Counted from the first letter of the stretch, positions 1 through 8,735 are shown. The stretch: 23,171 nt of DNA from Aurantiochytrium sp. KH105 (GCA_003116975.1 BGKB01000348.1:1-23171); one strand, 5' to 3'. Translations and numbers: made by a program. Notes: generated by a model not told the origin, from the letters alone.

Positions 1-80
1 ACGGCCGCGCCCTCTCTGCGTCAATCAATCAATCTTTCCTTCGTTTGCCCCTGTTCATTCATTTCCAGGAAAGCCGCGTG

Positions 81-133
81 TGCATTGCACTGCACTGCCC
101 TGCACTGCACTGCACTGCACCGCACTGCACTGC
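81..133. repeat. Degenerate TGCAC pentanucleotide tandem repeat
   Basis: About ten consecutive copies of the pentamer TGCAC with a few single-base variants (TGCAT, TGCCC, CGCAC). The unit has an internal TGCA palindrome. It is a microsatellite with no coding signal around it. Confidence 0.85.
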
Positions 134-350
134 GCATGCATGGTTAAAATTGATGACGTGAGTGCAATGCCGCGCAGTGCAGAGGAGAGCAACGTGCCAG
201 AGGTAGTAGTAGTAGAGGAAGCGCTAGCGAGGAACTAACTAACCAGTAGCCAGCTCAGCACGATCTGGCTGTGGCCACTGGCCAGCAGAGAGAATAGGAT
301 GGAGGAAGCAAGCAAGCAAGGCTAAAGGAAAGGAAAAAGCAGCCAGGCGC

Positions 351-373
351 AAGCAAGCAAGCAAGCAAGCAAG
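351..373. repeat. AAGC tetranucleotide microsatellite
   Basis: Nearly six perfect AAGC units. A shorter related run lies about 40 bases upstream (309-320). The minus-strand frames through it read as poly Leu-Ala-Cys and are artefacts of the repeat. Confidence 0.85.
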
Positions 374-546
374 AGCAGCAAGCCTCTGTGGACTCGGACG
401 GATTGGTCGGTACGTTACGGCTGCGCATCCGAGCGAAGGACGGCACGGGTTACGCGGCATAAATACCCAGCCTGGGTTTTCGCGCGCAAAATTGGTGTTG
501 AAGAGTGGCTTTTTGCAGGCGTGGCGGCTTGGTAGGTAGGTTGGAT

Positions 547-568
547 GGCTGGCTGGCTGGCTGGCTGG
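547..568. repeat. GGCT tetranucleotide microsatellite
   Basis: Five perfect GGCT units plus GG. The Trp-Leu-Ala-Gly peptide seen in one plus-strand frame comes from this repeat. Confidence 0.85.
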
Positions 569-937
569 TAGGTTACAATGACAACAATCCGACAGCGACC
601 AATAATTGGCCGCTGCGCTTCCACCTGCTCTGCTCTGCTTCCTCCTCCGCGCCCGCTGCGAGGGCGCAGCCAGCCTGCCTGCCTGCCGCGCCGGCTGTGC
701 CGTGTGCGAGGGAGGAAAACCTGCTGCTGCAGATGCAGTGGCAGCTGCAGCAGCTGCAGCTGCGTTGGATCGTGGAGAGGCGCAAGGCGTGGAAGGGGTC
801 CCCTCTGCAGCTGCGCGAGATCTTCTCTTAAAAGACCCGATGTATCGGCATTATTGCAGCCATTGCGCAAGCCGGGTCCTGTGCGGTCAAGTTGGCCGGT
901 AGGACTCTATGACGCGATGACGAATCGATGATACAGA

Positions 938-1072
938 ATGGACGAAGAAATGCAAATCGACCTTGCGCAGCCGAAGACATTCTCAAACCTGCGAAAGAAG
1001 GACATCTTCTTGCCCTTCTTTGAATCTGCGGACCCATCCTCCTGCCCTCGCAGAGCAAGTTATTGTGATTAG
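938..1072 (+). CDS. Possible small protein or isolated exon, 44 codons
   Basis: An ATG at 938 opens a 44-codon frame ending in TAG at 1070-1072. Unlike the surrounding frames it is not a repeat translation: it starts MDEEMQIDLAQPK and continues with a mixed acidic/basic and Phe-rich composition (KKDIFLPFF). I recognise no family. It could be a genuine short protein, a first exon whose downstream part I cannot place, or chance. No partner exon with a matching phase was evident before the SRP9-like gene. Confidence 0.15.
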   Translation: MDEEMQIDLAQPKTFSNLRKKDIFLPFFESADPSSCPRRASYCD

Positions 1073-1568
1073 ACTATACTCCTCGAAACCAGCAGCAGCG
1101 AGTAGGCTACAGCCAGCTGCAGCAGCAGCTGTTTGCCCTTGTGTGTGGTGATGATGATGATGAGGACCAACGTTGCTGCCGTCCCGGGGCCGCGCGAACA
1201 GATCCGCGGTGACGTTCGCGTCGCAGGAAGAATTGCGTCGGCGCAACACGGGCCGCGAGAACGAGGAGACGGCGCGGAGTTTTTCCCCGCCGCAGCATGA
1301 CACAGATCGGTAGGTGGGAACGCGACGGAATCGCGGCCTGGCCTGGCGCGCGCCGTGTTGGATGGGTGGCTCGCGGCCCGGGCACGGGCGCATAAATAGT
1401 CCCTTTTTAAATCCCCCCAAAGAATAAAAAAATGGGAAAAGCGTCTTAGGCCGCTTCCAGGTGGCGGCGGTGCCGGTTAGGGTCGGGGCATCGCGGGTTA
1501 GGTTTGGGTCGAGGCGGCGATCGATCTCTCCAGACGGGACGGCCGGCCTGAGCAGGCAGAAACAACGT

Positions 1569-1587
1569 GGCGGCGGCGGCGGCGGCG
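1569..1587. repeat. GGC trinucleotide microsatellite
   Basis: Six GGC units in a row inside a non-coding GC-rich stretch upstream of the SRP9-like gene. In one plus-strand frame it reads as poly-Gly, in the opposite strand as poly-Ala or poly-Pro. Confidence 0.8.
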
Positions 1588-1940
1588 AAGATGGTGTACG
1601 TGGGCGGCAGCGCGCGCGCGCAGAGGCGCTGGACAGGGAGAAGAGGGCAAAGGGGCGCTGCGAACGGACGAAGGAGAGTGGAGGTCGCTGGAGCAGATGC
1701 GGAAGAGAAACGTGGGCGGTAAACATCGAGGACGCGAGTGACCGCCACCACCTGCAGACAAAAGAAAGAAAGAAAGGCAACGAGCTCGCTCGCGTCGAGG
1801 GATATGACGCAACGCGGCTTGCGTCAGGAAGTCTGTGCTGCGTGCATCTTGCTCGCGTCCGAGGCGTCACGCTAGCTGTCCTGGCAGGCAGTTTGCAGAG
1901 GTACAATCTTTAGTTTTTGCGGAATAAACTGACGAGACGA

Positions 1941-1970
1941 ATGTATGAAAACGCACAGGCATATCGATAA
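1941..1970 (+). promoter_or_regulatory. Overlapping out-of-frame upstream ATG (uORF) at the SRP9 start
   Basis: An ATG lies four bases before the chosen SRP9-like start. It opens a ten-codon frame (nine residues plus stop) that ends in TAA at 1968-1970, inside the main coding region. Both ATGs have weak contexts; position -3 of the main start is T. If the transcript starts upstream, scanning ribosomes would meet this ATG first, so it could lower translation. Seen in sequence; the regulatory effect is inference. Confidence 0.35.
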
Positions 1971-2397
1971 CGTGGAAGAATTTGTCTTCCGCGCCAAAGA
2001 ACTGGCGCTCAAACGCGGCGACGCCGTCCGCTACAACCTCAAGTATGTCAACAAACTCGGCCGCCTCGCAGCCAAGGTCACGGACGACCAGGTTTGCCTG
2101 ACACACGAGACGGATGTGCGCGCGGAGATTTACGTTCTCAACGAGCTCACCGAGTGGTTCTTTTGCTCGTGCACGGGCGTCAAGCGCCCGCGCGTTGATA
2201 GCGGCGCAGAACTTCAGCTCGAAGGAGTGGACGAAAAGCTTGCGGCTGCCGCCGGCACGCCAGCAGACGCAAAGTCTGGCACATCTGCCGCCGCGACGAC
2301 CGCACCGGCGTCCTCGTCGTCGTCATCAGAACCAGCGGCCTCGACCGGCAGCAAAAACACCTCTAATAAGAAGAAGAAGAACCGCAAGCGCAGGTGA
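1945..2397 (+). CDS. SRP9: Signal recognition particle 9 kDa subunit (SRP9)-like protein
   Basis: A 150-residue protein whose first ~75 residues match SRP9, the SRP14 partner that binds the Alu domain of SRP RNA and helps pause elongation in the cytosol. The diagnostic segment is near residues 28-52: LKY, then a Gly/Leu turn, then KVTDDQVCLTHETD, which parallels KVTDDLVCLVYKTD of the animal protein. Animal SRP9 is about 86 residues. Here the core is followed by an Ala/Thr/Ser-rich linker (about 95-137) and a strongly basic end (KKKKNRKRR), which could touch RNA. The start is the first in-frame ATG after an in-frame TGA at 1930-1932. The stop overlaps a CAG/GTGAGG sequence that resembles a 5' splice site, so a longer spliced form cannot be excluded. 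It converges with the RING ligase gene. The family call is firm; the function of the tail is inference. Confidence 0.85.
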   Translation: MKTHRHIDNVEEFVFRAKELALKRGDAVRYNLKYVNKLGRLAAKVTDDQVCLTHETDVRAEIYVLNELTEWFFCSCTGVKRPRVDSGAELQLEGVDEKLAAAAGTPADAKSGTSAAATTAPASSSSSSEPAASTGSKNTSNKKKKNRKRR

Positions 2398-2968
2398 GGG
2401 ACCTCCGTTGCTAGGTCGTGCGCATGGCACAAGGGTTTCAGGCGAGCCATGTGAGTGATGGACCTCTTGCATTTCGCTCGGCAACCCTGCCCGCCAGCTT
2501 TCTTCAAAATCGTTGCTGCATCTATTAGTTGTTACTCGCAGTATGGTTTTGAAACGATCATGCTGCGGGCCGAGTCGGCATGTGGGTCAGGCCGAACGCA
2601 TCGCGCAAGACCCAAAGAGGCCCTTGGTGGTGGGGCCGCGGGTCGCTTTCCAAGATCCAAAACGTACTTTGAAAACACATGTTTCTATTTTTTGTTTTGG
2701 CTTCCATCGTGCCATGCATGGTTGTCGGCCTGTTCGGAACTCGATCTGCATGAATGAGACACAGCAACAGCAGTATAACTTTGCTTCCTTTCGTTGGTAA
2801 ATGCTCAATTACTTTTTTTTTTTTATAATAGAGAATCATCCGTCTCTGTGCTTTGTTTTCAGAAAGACACGACAGAGCGAAGACAACGAAAGCAAAATGT
2901 GTTGTGAACTACAAAACGGCAAGGGTTAAGTAGGAATATACAAGACCAAGGGCCCAGGCGCCTTTTCC
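2398..2968. other. Convergent intergenic region (SRP9-like / RING ligase)
   Basis: About 570 bases between two converging stop codons, so it should hold both 3' UTRs and polyadenylation sites. It is less GC-rich than the genes and contains a T12 run at 2813-2824 followed by ATAATA. Short open frames on both strands have no recognisable features. I see no RNA gene. Confidence 0.6.
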
Positions 2969-4393
2969 TCAGGCATCAATCTGCATAAAATACAGCAGCA
3001 TTGAGCCCGTGGCGATGGCGATGACACCAGCCAGAATGATAGCCACTGATCGCGAAGAGTCGTCCGTTCCGCTCGTTGCATCTGAAGCGGCAATCTCATC
3101 CAGCGAGCGCGCGTCGCCCGATGGAAGAATGCTCTGCTTGCAAATCGGGCAAAGCGATGACTTGTGAATCAGCCACGGTTCAATGCACTCCTTGTGGTAG
3201 CCGTGCCCGCATGGCAAAACGGTGAGCTTCTCACCATCCTCAAAGTCACAGATACAAATGACGCAATTGTCACACGCAAAGTAGTCGGTAATGCCGCCTC
3301 CCGTGGAGCACGACGCTGCGGACGAGGAGGGTGTCCCGGCATTGTTGCCGCTCGCATCACCCGAGCATACGGACGAGGAAGAGCCCGCAATTTCGACCTC
3401 AACCTCGTCCACAGGTACGCGGTGATGGCCTGGATGCCGAGGATGACAGTCCTCCTGCGCGCCCGTTCGTGTCGCGCCCATGTCCACCAACGCAAGCTCG
3501 CCGCCCACAGGCTTGACCTCGTCATCAAGCGTAGGCACTTGCTCATACGTGCCCGCGCTCGCACCATGGCCAGATGCTATTGCTCCTGACGAAGATTGTG
3601 CCACAGCGCCGCTGGCGTTGGTGTCGTCGTTGTCGTCATCGCGAGGGACTACAATCGGATCGAGGTCGCCCTCAATGGCCGCCTCGGACCCCGCGGCACG
3701 GAACACTCGCGTCGGTAGCTTGCGCACCACCTCGAGCCTGCGACGCCGCGCCATACGGAGTCGGACCCAGTTGACCAAGTAAAAGATGGCGATGATGGAC
3801 CAGAGCACCAAGAGCAGTTGGAGCAAGAAAAAGATGGAGTTCATGAACCCCGGAGTCTCGTCAAAGAGCGCCGGATCAAACTCATCAGTCCCATTGATGG
3901 TCACAAAGACTTCGTCCTCTGTCTCGTCCAGCAGCTGAAAGAGTCCCTCTGCCGACATGAAAGAGGTAAAGATGGCGGGAATGAAAATTTCGGCCGCGTC
4001 CTCCTCACTGTCGGCCGACATGTGAACAAGGGTGTATCCGTCGAGAGGAGGGTCTTTATTATACACGATAATTCCGGTGGCCCCGCTGCTTTGTGCTTTG
4101 AATACTTTGTCTACAAATCGGCATCGCCCGCGCGGAACAAAGGCGATCTTTCCATTCATACTTTCCACGGTCGTATCCACGTCGCACAAAAAGGGATCTT
4201 CGTCCGCACCCGTGTCGTAAAGCTGACCCGTCACACCTTCTTCACCCGCATATCGTGGGCCGAACGAAGCAGGCATGTGCTTGTAGCTCAAGCAGCACGG
4301 TTTTTGCACAAGGAGTGCTTCAGTCTGCAGCCCGAGGGTAGCCAAGCACACCGCCGCAGCAGCGACCGCCGCGTGTCTTCTTGAAGACCTCAT
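2969..4393 (-). CDS. PA-TM-RING-H2 E3 ubiquitin ligase (RNF13/GRAIL/RMR type)
   Basis: A 474-residue membrane protein. Residues 1-26 (MRSSRRH, then an Ala/Leu-rich core) look like a signal peptide. A protease-associated domain spans about 28-175 (IAFVPRGRCRFVDKV and GATGIIVYNKD). A transmembrane helix is at about 186-209, followed by an RRRR stop-transfer cluster. An acidic, Ser/Gly-rich linker leads to a RING-H2 finger at about 377-418, spaced C-x2-C-x14-C-x-H-x2-H-x2-C-x11-C-x2-C. PA-TM-RING ligases act on endosomal or Golgi membranes with the RING in the cytosol. A second hydrophobic helix at about 449-470 is unusual for the family and suggests a C-terminal tail anchor. I start at the ATG at 4391-4393 because it directly precedes the signal peptide; the frame stays open to 4510 but only adds a non-hydrophobic Arg/Cys-rich leader. 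It diverges from the dynein-2 gene. The substrate is unknown. Confidence 0.9.
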   Translation of the reverse strand: MRSSRRHAAVAAAAVCLATLGLQTEALLVQKPCCLSYKHMPASFGPRYAGEEGVTGQLYDTGADEDPFLCDVDTTVESMNGKIAFVPRGRCRFVDKVFKAQSSGATGIIVYNKDPPLDGYTLVHMSADSEEDAAEIFIPAIFTSFMSAEGLFQLLDETEDEVFVTINGTDEFDPALFDETPGFMNSIFFLLQLLLVLWSIIAIFYLVNWVRLRMARRRRLEVVRKLPTRVFRAAGSEAAIEGDLDPIVVPRDDDNDDTNASGAVAQSSSGAIASGHGASAGTYEQVPTLDDEVKPVGGELALVDMGATRTGAQEDCHPRHPGHHRVPVDEVEVEIAGSSSSVCSGDASGNNAGTPSSSAASCSTGGGITDYFACDNCVICICDFEDGEKLTVLPCGHGYHKECIEPWLIHKSSLCPICKQSILPSGDARSLDEIAASDATSGTDDSSRSVAIILAGVIAIATGSMLLYFMQIDA

Positions 4394-4572
4394 CCTTCTT
4401 TCGCTGCAGCAGTGGGTTCGCCCGAAGAGAGAGCGGTCACTGTCGGCGCGAAGGCCCTCGGCTGGCCAGCGTACGCAAAGGCGAGCACCCGGCCTGCCGA
4501 CGTTCGTCACGCTGCGTCACGGACCAAGGCGAATGGTGCTCGCTCGGCCTTGCTGGCGCAAGAGCGAGCGGA

Positions 4573-4609
<37 letters not shown>

Positions 4610-4610
4610 A
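4573..4610. repeat. (GC)n-(GA)12 compound microsatellite
   Basis: A GC-alternating run of about 15 bases passes directly into twelve GA units. It lies in the divergent gap roughly 200 bases upstream of the RING ligase start. Long GA/CT tracts can bind GAGA-type factors in some eukaryotes; whether that applies here is unknown. Confidence 0.85.
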
Positions 4611-4895
4611 CGCGACGCCGCGTTTCGTGGCGCAGCGCGGCCCAGCACGGCGTCCTGCGTCGACCGGGCGAGGCGGCGCGCGAGGGCCGGCTCTGGATCA
4701 GAGTTCGGAGTCTGTCTTTGTCGTCGAGCACGCACGGCGTTGGGGCGATTTATCGACCACTGGAGGGGCAAACTTATCGCCCATACTGTTCGCGATACGA
4801 CCGGCGCTAGAGGTCTCGCTCCGGTGCCGCTGTGTCGCTCTCGCTGCCCCTCGCGCGTGCACGCGCCAAAAGTCTCGACAGCGGTGGCGGCAGCC

Positions 4896-4919
4896 GAGAG
4901 GGAGAGAGAGAGAGAGAGA
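4896..4919. repeat. GA dinucleotide microsatellite
   Basis: GAGAG, one interrupting G, then nine GA units (4902-4919). It is the second GA tract in the same divergent gap, in the same orientation as the one at 4587-4610. Confidence 0.85.
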
Positions 4920-5319
4920 TTTATTGATGTCCAGAGCCAGCGGTGCCGCCACGCTGGCCCTGGGACGCCTGGCTGGCCGTGGTCGGCTGCGGCGTGCTCG
5001 CTCGGGCGGTATACGGGTCGGAGAAACAGGGTGTGCACCGAGGGGCACCCGCACGGATGTGACCGTTCGAGCTGGAGCTCGGACCTGGACTTGGCCAAGG
5101 AGAAGGCGGCGATGGCGCCTTGGGCCAAGGCGAACAATGACGCGAGGAAGCGTGGCGACCGGACGCGCGCGCGAAGGCGGGAGAGGGCGGGGGAGGGCGG
5201 GTCCTCCGTCGCTCGGGCGCGAGCTCGATCGCAACCTTGGGCGAGCCAAGCCGAAGGACGGTCTTCTCAGACGGAAAGCTGAGCTTTGGACCGAAGGAAG
5301 GAAAAGCTTGCGCAGCGAC

Positions 5320-7128
5320 ATGCTGCGTTTCGAGGACGCAGAGGGCGACTGCGTGACGATTGATAGCACGTGGAAGGCCGAGCAGCGGGCAAAAGAACGG
5401 GATCGCGATGTCCAGGTCGGCCCCGTCGACACATACCATGTCGCAACGCAGAGTGTGACGTACGCCGATGCGGATATGCAAACGAATTACGAGAACGAGG
5501 ACATGCCCGAAACGAAGAGCAGCAGCAACGAGGAGGACATTGACGAGAATCGCCACGAAGAAAAGGAGGAAAATGCCCACGGTCCCGAGGTCGACGAGGA
5601 CGACATGGCAGCCTGGCTCGCACGCACGCTGCATGATATAGGGGACGAACTCGATCGCAGAGAGGGACCTCAAATGCGCGAGGCGGTCCCAAGCGTCGTG
5701 CGCGCCGATCCATTTCATGGCGCTGAGAACCTTGGGCAAGGAAGGGAAGGCCAAGTGTATTGCACAATTGCAAGACCCATGGGCTCGCTCGAAGAGGCCG
5801 ATGATCTTGGTTGTACCAGCGTCTCGTGGAATGCCACTGGATCCCGCGTGGTGGCCTCGTACGGAAGGTTTGACAACTATGGATGGTGTACGCACCGTGG
5901 ATCCGTGTGCCTGTGGCACGCTTTTGACAAGGACCCCGAGGAACTCTCCAACGCGCCTCCCGACTTTCGCTTCGAGGTGGAGTGCGGCGTCATGTGTGCC
6001 CAGGCGCACCCGACACGACCTTCAATCGTTGCCGCCGGTAGCTTTAACGGCGAGATTCTGGTGTTAGACTTTAATCAGGATGACCCACTGGTGGCGTGCT
6101 CGCGTATCGACGCATACTGTCATCGAGAGCCAGTCATGCAAGTTCGTTGGATTCCACACGCGGGTGCAGAGGGAGACTACCTCTTGGCGTCGGTCAGTGC
6201 AGAGGGCCGGGTCCTCGTATGGTCGCCTTTTAGCACACTTTCGGGGCCCTTGCAAGGCATTGTGCTCGCGAGCGAGGCCCGCGCAAAGCGAACGCTTGGA
6301 GGAATCACGCTCGATCTTTGTAGAGCCAATGGACAAGGTGCACTCACCTTTCTTGTTGGCTCCGAGGGCGGTGCCTTGTGTAGGTGCAGTGCGCGCCCCA
6401 TGCCTGACCTGGCGCGCGGACCCAAGGCGCGTGCGAGTCTTGGGTTGCGCTCAAGCAAATGGTCTGCGGATGCCCAGGATGTGCTCTTGGCAGCCGAGCC
6501 CAAAGATCGCGCGGTGCTCAAGCAGAACGCAGAGCGGCACGCGGAGCTCGAAAACATCGGTCAGATTGATGCGGCGGCCCTTTACGAGGCATCCCGTGCC
6601 GAGCACTACATGTATCGAGGCGGCGTTCGCTTCAAGTATCAGCCGCATGTCGGGCCTGTCCACGCTGTAGCGTGCTCTCCGTTTCATCGAAATGCGTTCT
6701 TGTCGTGCGGCGCTGACGGGCATTTGCGGCTGTATTCGCTGCTAGAGCGTGGGCCGGTGCTTGACCTCACTCCGCGTGTGGCTGCCGCGCACGGTCTCTT
6801 TGGAGTGGCATGGTCTCCACATCGGCCAGCCGTATTTGCAACGTGTTCCAGTGCAGGCAAGGTTTTTGTTTATGATCTCGCGCAATCTGAGGACGCACCG
6901 GTGGCGGTGGTGCAGGCTGCCAAGGACGGCAAGACGGCCTTGCAAAGTCTGGCCTTTAATGGGCGTACGCGCGGCTTTGTGGCATGCGGCGACGCTGCAG
7001 GTCAGGTGTCGATTCTCAAATTGCCTTGGAAGCTGTCCAATCGACAACCCGTTGACAAGACCGCCCTCGATGTGACCATGTTTTCCTCCTCCTCTTCTTC
7101 AAATTCAGCATCAGTAGCAGCGCGGTGA
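5320..7128 (+). CDS. DYNC2I2: Cytoplasmic dynein-2 intermediate chain 2 (WDR34/DYNC2I2-like)
   Basis: A 602-residue WD40 protein resembling the dynein-2 intermediate chain that drives retrograde intraflagellar transport. Diagnostic similarity is at residues 166-202 (TSVSWNATGSRV, SYGRFDNYGW, SVCLWH) and later at VHAVACSPFHRNAFLSCGADGHLRLYS, which closely parallels human WDR34. WD repeats run from about 165 to 580. The N-terminus is acidic, with ATQS (42-45) and DMQTN (52-56); paired TQT-like motifs at the same place in WDR34 suggest a binding region for LC8 or other light chains, which is inference. A Ser-rich tail ends the protein. I chose the ATG at 5320 because it has G at -3, precedes the first family-like sequence and gives a length near the animal protein (about 536). 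The same frame is open back to 4381, but that part is Arg-rich repeat sequence. It implies a ciliated life stage. Confidence 0.9.
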   Translation: MLRFEDAEGDCVTIDSTWKAEQRAKERDRDVQVGPVDTYHVATQSVTYADADMQTNYENEDMPETKSSSNEEDIDENRHEEKEENAHGPEVDEDDMAAWLARTLHDIGDELDRREGPQMREAVPSVVRADPFHGAENLGQGREGQVYCTIARPMGSLEEADDLGCTSVSWNATGSRVVASYGRFDNYGWCTHRGSVCLWHAFDKDPEELSNAPPDFRFEVECGVMCAQAHPTRPSIVAAGSFNGEILVLDFNQDDPLVACSRIDAYCHREPVMQVRWIPHAGAEGDYLLASVSAEGRVLVWSPFSTLSGPLQGIVLASEARAKRTLGGITLDLCRANGQGALTFLVGSEGGALCRCSARPMPDLARGPKARASLGLRSSKWSADAQDVLLAAEPKDRAVLKQNAERHAELENIGQIDAAALYEASRAEHYMYRGGVRFKYQPHVGPVHAVACSPFHRNAFLSCGADGHLRLYSLLERGPVLDLTPRVAAAHGLFGVAWSPHRPAVFATCSSAGKVFVYDLAQSEDAPVAVVQAAKDGKTALQSLAFNGRTRGFVACGDAAGQVSILKLPWKLSNRQPVDKTALDVTMFSSSSSSNSASVAAR

Positions 7129-7463
7129 ATCACCATTGCCATCATAAATTTGTTACTTTTCTCGTTGCCAAGTCTATGAGCTTCATGAAGTTTTTTGTCA
7201 TCATCGATCGCCATCGTAGCTTTTATTACTGGGCCTTCCTACTTTTGTCTTTTGTCATTTCCATGGTGCCGTGGGCAAGGTTTTTTCAAATTTTAAAAAA
7301 CGTGTGCATACTTTGTGATTGGCTCGTTTTCTCTGGTTTACGGTACGTTCGTTGGCATAAAAGGAGAATAAGGATCGTTTTGCGGCGGGTCGAGGTCAAG
7401 TCGACTCGAGCTCTAGGATAAGAAGGTAAAAGAGATTGGATCGATAGGAATGGGCAAAATCCC
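7129..7463. other. Convergent intergenic region (DYNC2I2-like / Ubl gene)
   Basis: About 335 bases between two converging stop codons, AT-richer than the genes and with homopolymer T and A runs. At 7280-7301 a T-rich and an A-rich arm could pair into a short hairpin. This should be 3' UTR sequence for both neighbours; I see no gene. Confidence 0.6.
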
Positions 7464-8033
7464 TCACTTTTTTGACGTCTTTGACTCCGCGAGCCACGTT
7501 TCGTCATCGCCAAGATCGACCTGTACATAGAGACCTGCGCTACTGCGATCTTCAAAATCGCTCAAGGAGAGCGGATCGAGCATGACCCGACCTCGGTAGC
7601 GAAGCGTCTGAAAGCGCTAAATGGTGAGCTGTCATGTTCCCCAGTGATGAAGCGAGTCAATGGAAAGAAACGAAAAAGGAAGGCAACGTACAATGTTTTG
7701 CATTTCGAAATCGAATTCGGCCGAGAGGTGCGCCTTGAGCACTTCAACGGTCTGGCCCATCTTAAAGATGTTCTCCGCAACGCTTCCGTCCGGAAACTCA
7801 AAGACGACCTGCGTCTCCTGCTCAGTGGGCAGGTCAGCGCGCGAGCTGTCCTCGTCCTCCGGGGAAGCCGGCTGGCACGCATCGAATGCGCCGTGGTAGC
7901 CGTCGTCGTTGTGATGTCCACACTCTGCAATGTTGAGCTGCAGACTCCGTTGCAACTCGTCGCCGTCGCCCTTGATGCCGCGTCCGCTTCCCCCGCGCAC
8001 GGGGCTGCACGCGAGCTTGCTCTCGCGGTCCAT
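7464..8033 (-). CDS. Ubiquitin-like-domain protein, two exons visible (5' end uncertain)
   Basis: Two exons joined across a 75-nt intron. Exon A (8033 to 7692) ends in frame at Gln-Asn-Ile before GTACGT. Exon B (7616 to 7464) starts after TTTAG and gives 50 residues plus TGA. The splice is phase 0 and completes a ubiquitin-like fold: VVFEFPDGSVAENI, VEVLKAHLSAEF, then RYRGRVMLDPLSLSDF and GLYVQVDL. The fold covers about residues 71-155 of 164; the part before it is acidic and low-complexity. It resembles Ubl domains of scaffold proteins such as IQUB more than ubiquitin itself, and there is no C-terminal Gly-Gly, so conjugation is unlikely. The frame is also coding-like upstream of 8033 (QGYPPNDLRALALGLRS) but has no ATG before a TGA at 8124-8126. 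A 3' splice site at 8085-8086 (TTGCCCAG) and a small first exon at 8181-8201 would give 188 residues; this part is speculative. Function unknown. Confidence 0.7.
7617..7691 (-). other. Spliceosomal intron, 75 nt, phase 0
   Basis: On the minus strand it begins GTACGT and ends CATTTAG. Unspliced, the frame runs into a stop after 19 unrelated residues; spliced, the second half of a ubiquitin-like domain follows in frame. That restoration is the main evidence for the intron. Confidence 0.8.
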
Positions 8034-8735
8034 GCTCCGGAGCCCCAGCGCGAGTGCACGCAGGTCGTTTGGTGGGTAACCTTGCTGGGCAAGCCAGGCA
8101 GCCAGGCAGGGATCCACGCACGATCAATCAATCGATCGAGACAGCCAGCGAGCTTCCCCGTTTGCCCGTGCCGGCCGCACGTCCGCCGCAGCCGCGGCCA
8201 TCTGAGAGCGCTCTCGCGCCCAGCTCCCGAGACCGTTTCGTCCAAGTGGCGCTCGCGCACACCCGGGTTCCAGACGTTCTATGCGTGCCAATGCGTCATC
8301 GATTTCCCGCCCCGCTGCCGCCGCCGAGCCCTCGCTCTGCTCTACTTTGCTCTGCGCTGCTCTTCTCTGCGCTGCGCTGCTGCTCTGCTCCTGCTCCTGC
8401 TCCGCCGGCCCTCGCGCCGTGCGTGCGTGCGCGCGTGGAGGCTGGCTGGGCCCGGTCGCGGGATCCGGCATTCGGGCAGTCCGTCGCCCGGGCGAGAGCC
8501 GCCGCGCCGAGGCCGAGGCCGAGGCCGCGTCCGAGGCCGCCGCGCGCGGGCGGGCAGGGCACGCCGCGGCAGCGCGGCCGCGGGGGGCGGCAGGCGGGCG
8601 GGCAGGCGGGCAGAAGCGCTTCGCGAGGCGCGGGCGGGCGGGAGGCGCGGGAAGGTACGCGGCGGCGGCGCGCGGGAGGCGGCGCGGGGGCGGGAAGTAA
8701 GGAGCGCGGCGCGGGAGAGAGCAGCCGGTGCCGGC

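Larger units (their letters stand above)
1..1944. other. Gene-poor, repeat-rich 5' region (probably includes the SRP9 promoter)
   Basis: I see no convincing gene in these 1.9 kb. Open frames are present on both strands but are Arg-, Pro-, Ser- or Cys-rich translations of simple repeats, without recognisable domains. The region holds TGCAC, AAGC, GGCT, CTG/CAG, ATG and GGC short tandem repeats. The best small coding candidate is a 44-codon ATG frame at 938-1072, entered separately. The last few hundred bases precede the SRP9-like gene and should contain its promoter, but I see no clear TATA box or other named element. Confidence 0.5.
4394..5319. promoter_or_regulatory. Divergent intergenic region (RING ligase / DYNC2I2-like)
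   Basis: About 926 bases between two diverging starts, so it should contain the promoters of both genes. It is extremely GC-rich and open in several frames, one of which is continuous with the dynein-2 coding frame. The translations are Arg/Ala-rich and unlike any domain, so I treat it as non-coding. It holds two GA dinucleotide tracts with the same orientation, about 200 bases from the ligase start and 400 bases from the dynein start. Confidence 0.55.

Noticed and set aside
983..1906. 307-codon minus-strand frame
   Set aside because: Built of Pro8, His6 and Ala-rich repeat translations, with no ATG-linked domain. Treated as non-coding.
4381..5319. Open 313-codon extension upstream of the DYNC2I2-like start
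   Set aside because: Arg/Ala/Gly-rich translation of GA and GC repeats, no homology to dynein-2 chains, and it overlaps the start of the opposite-strand ligase. GC-rich sequence with few AT-rich stop codons explains the open frame.
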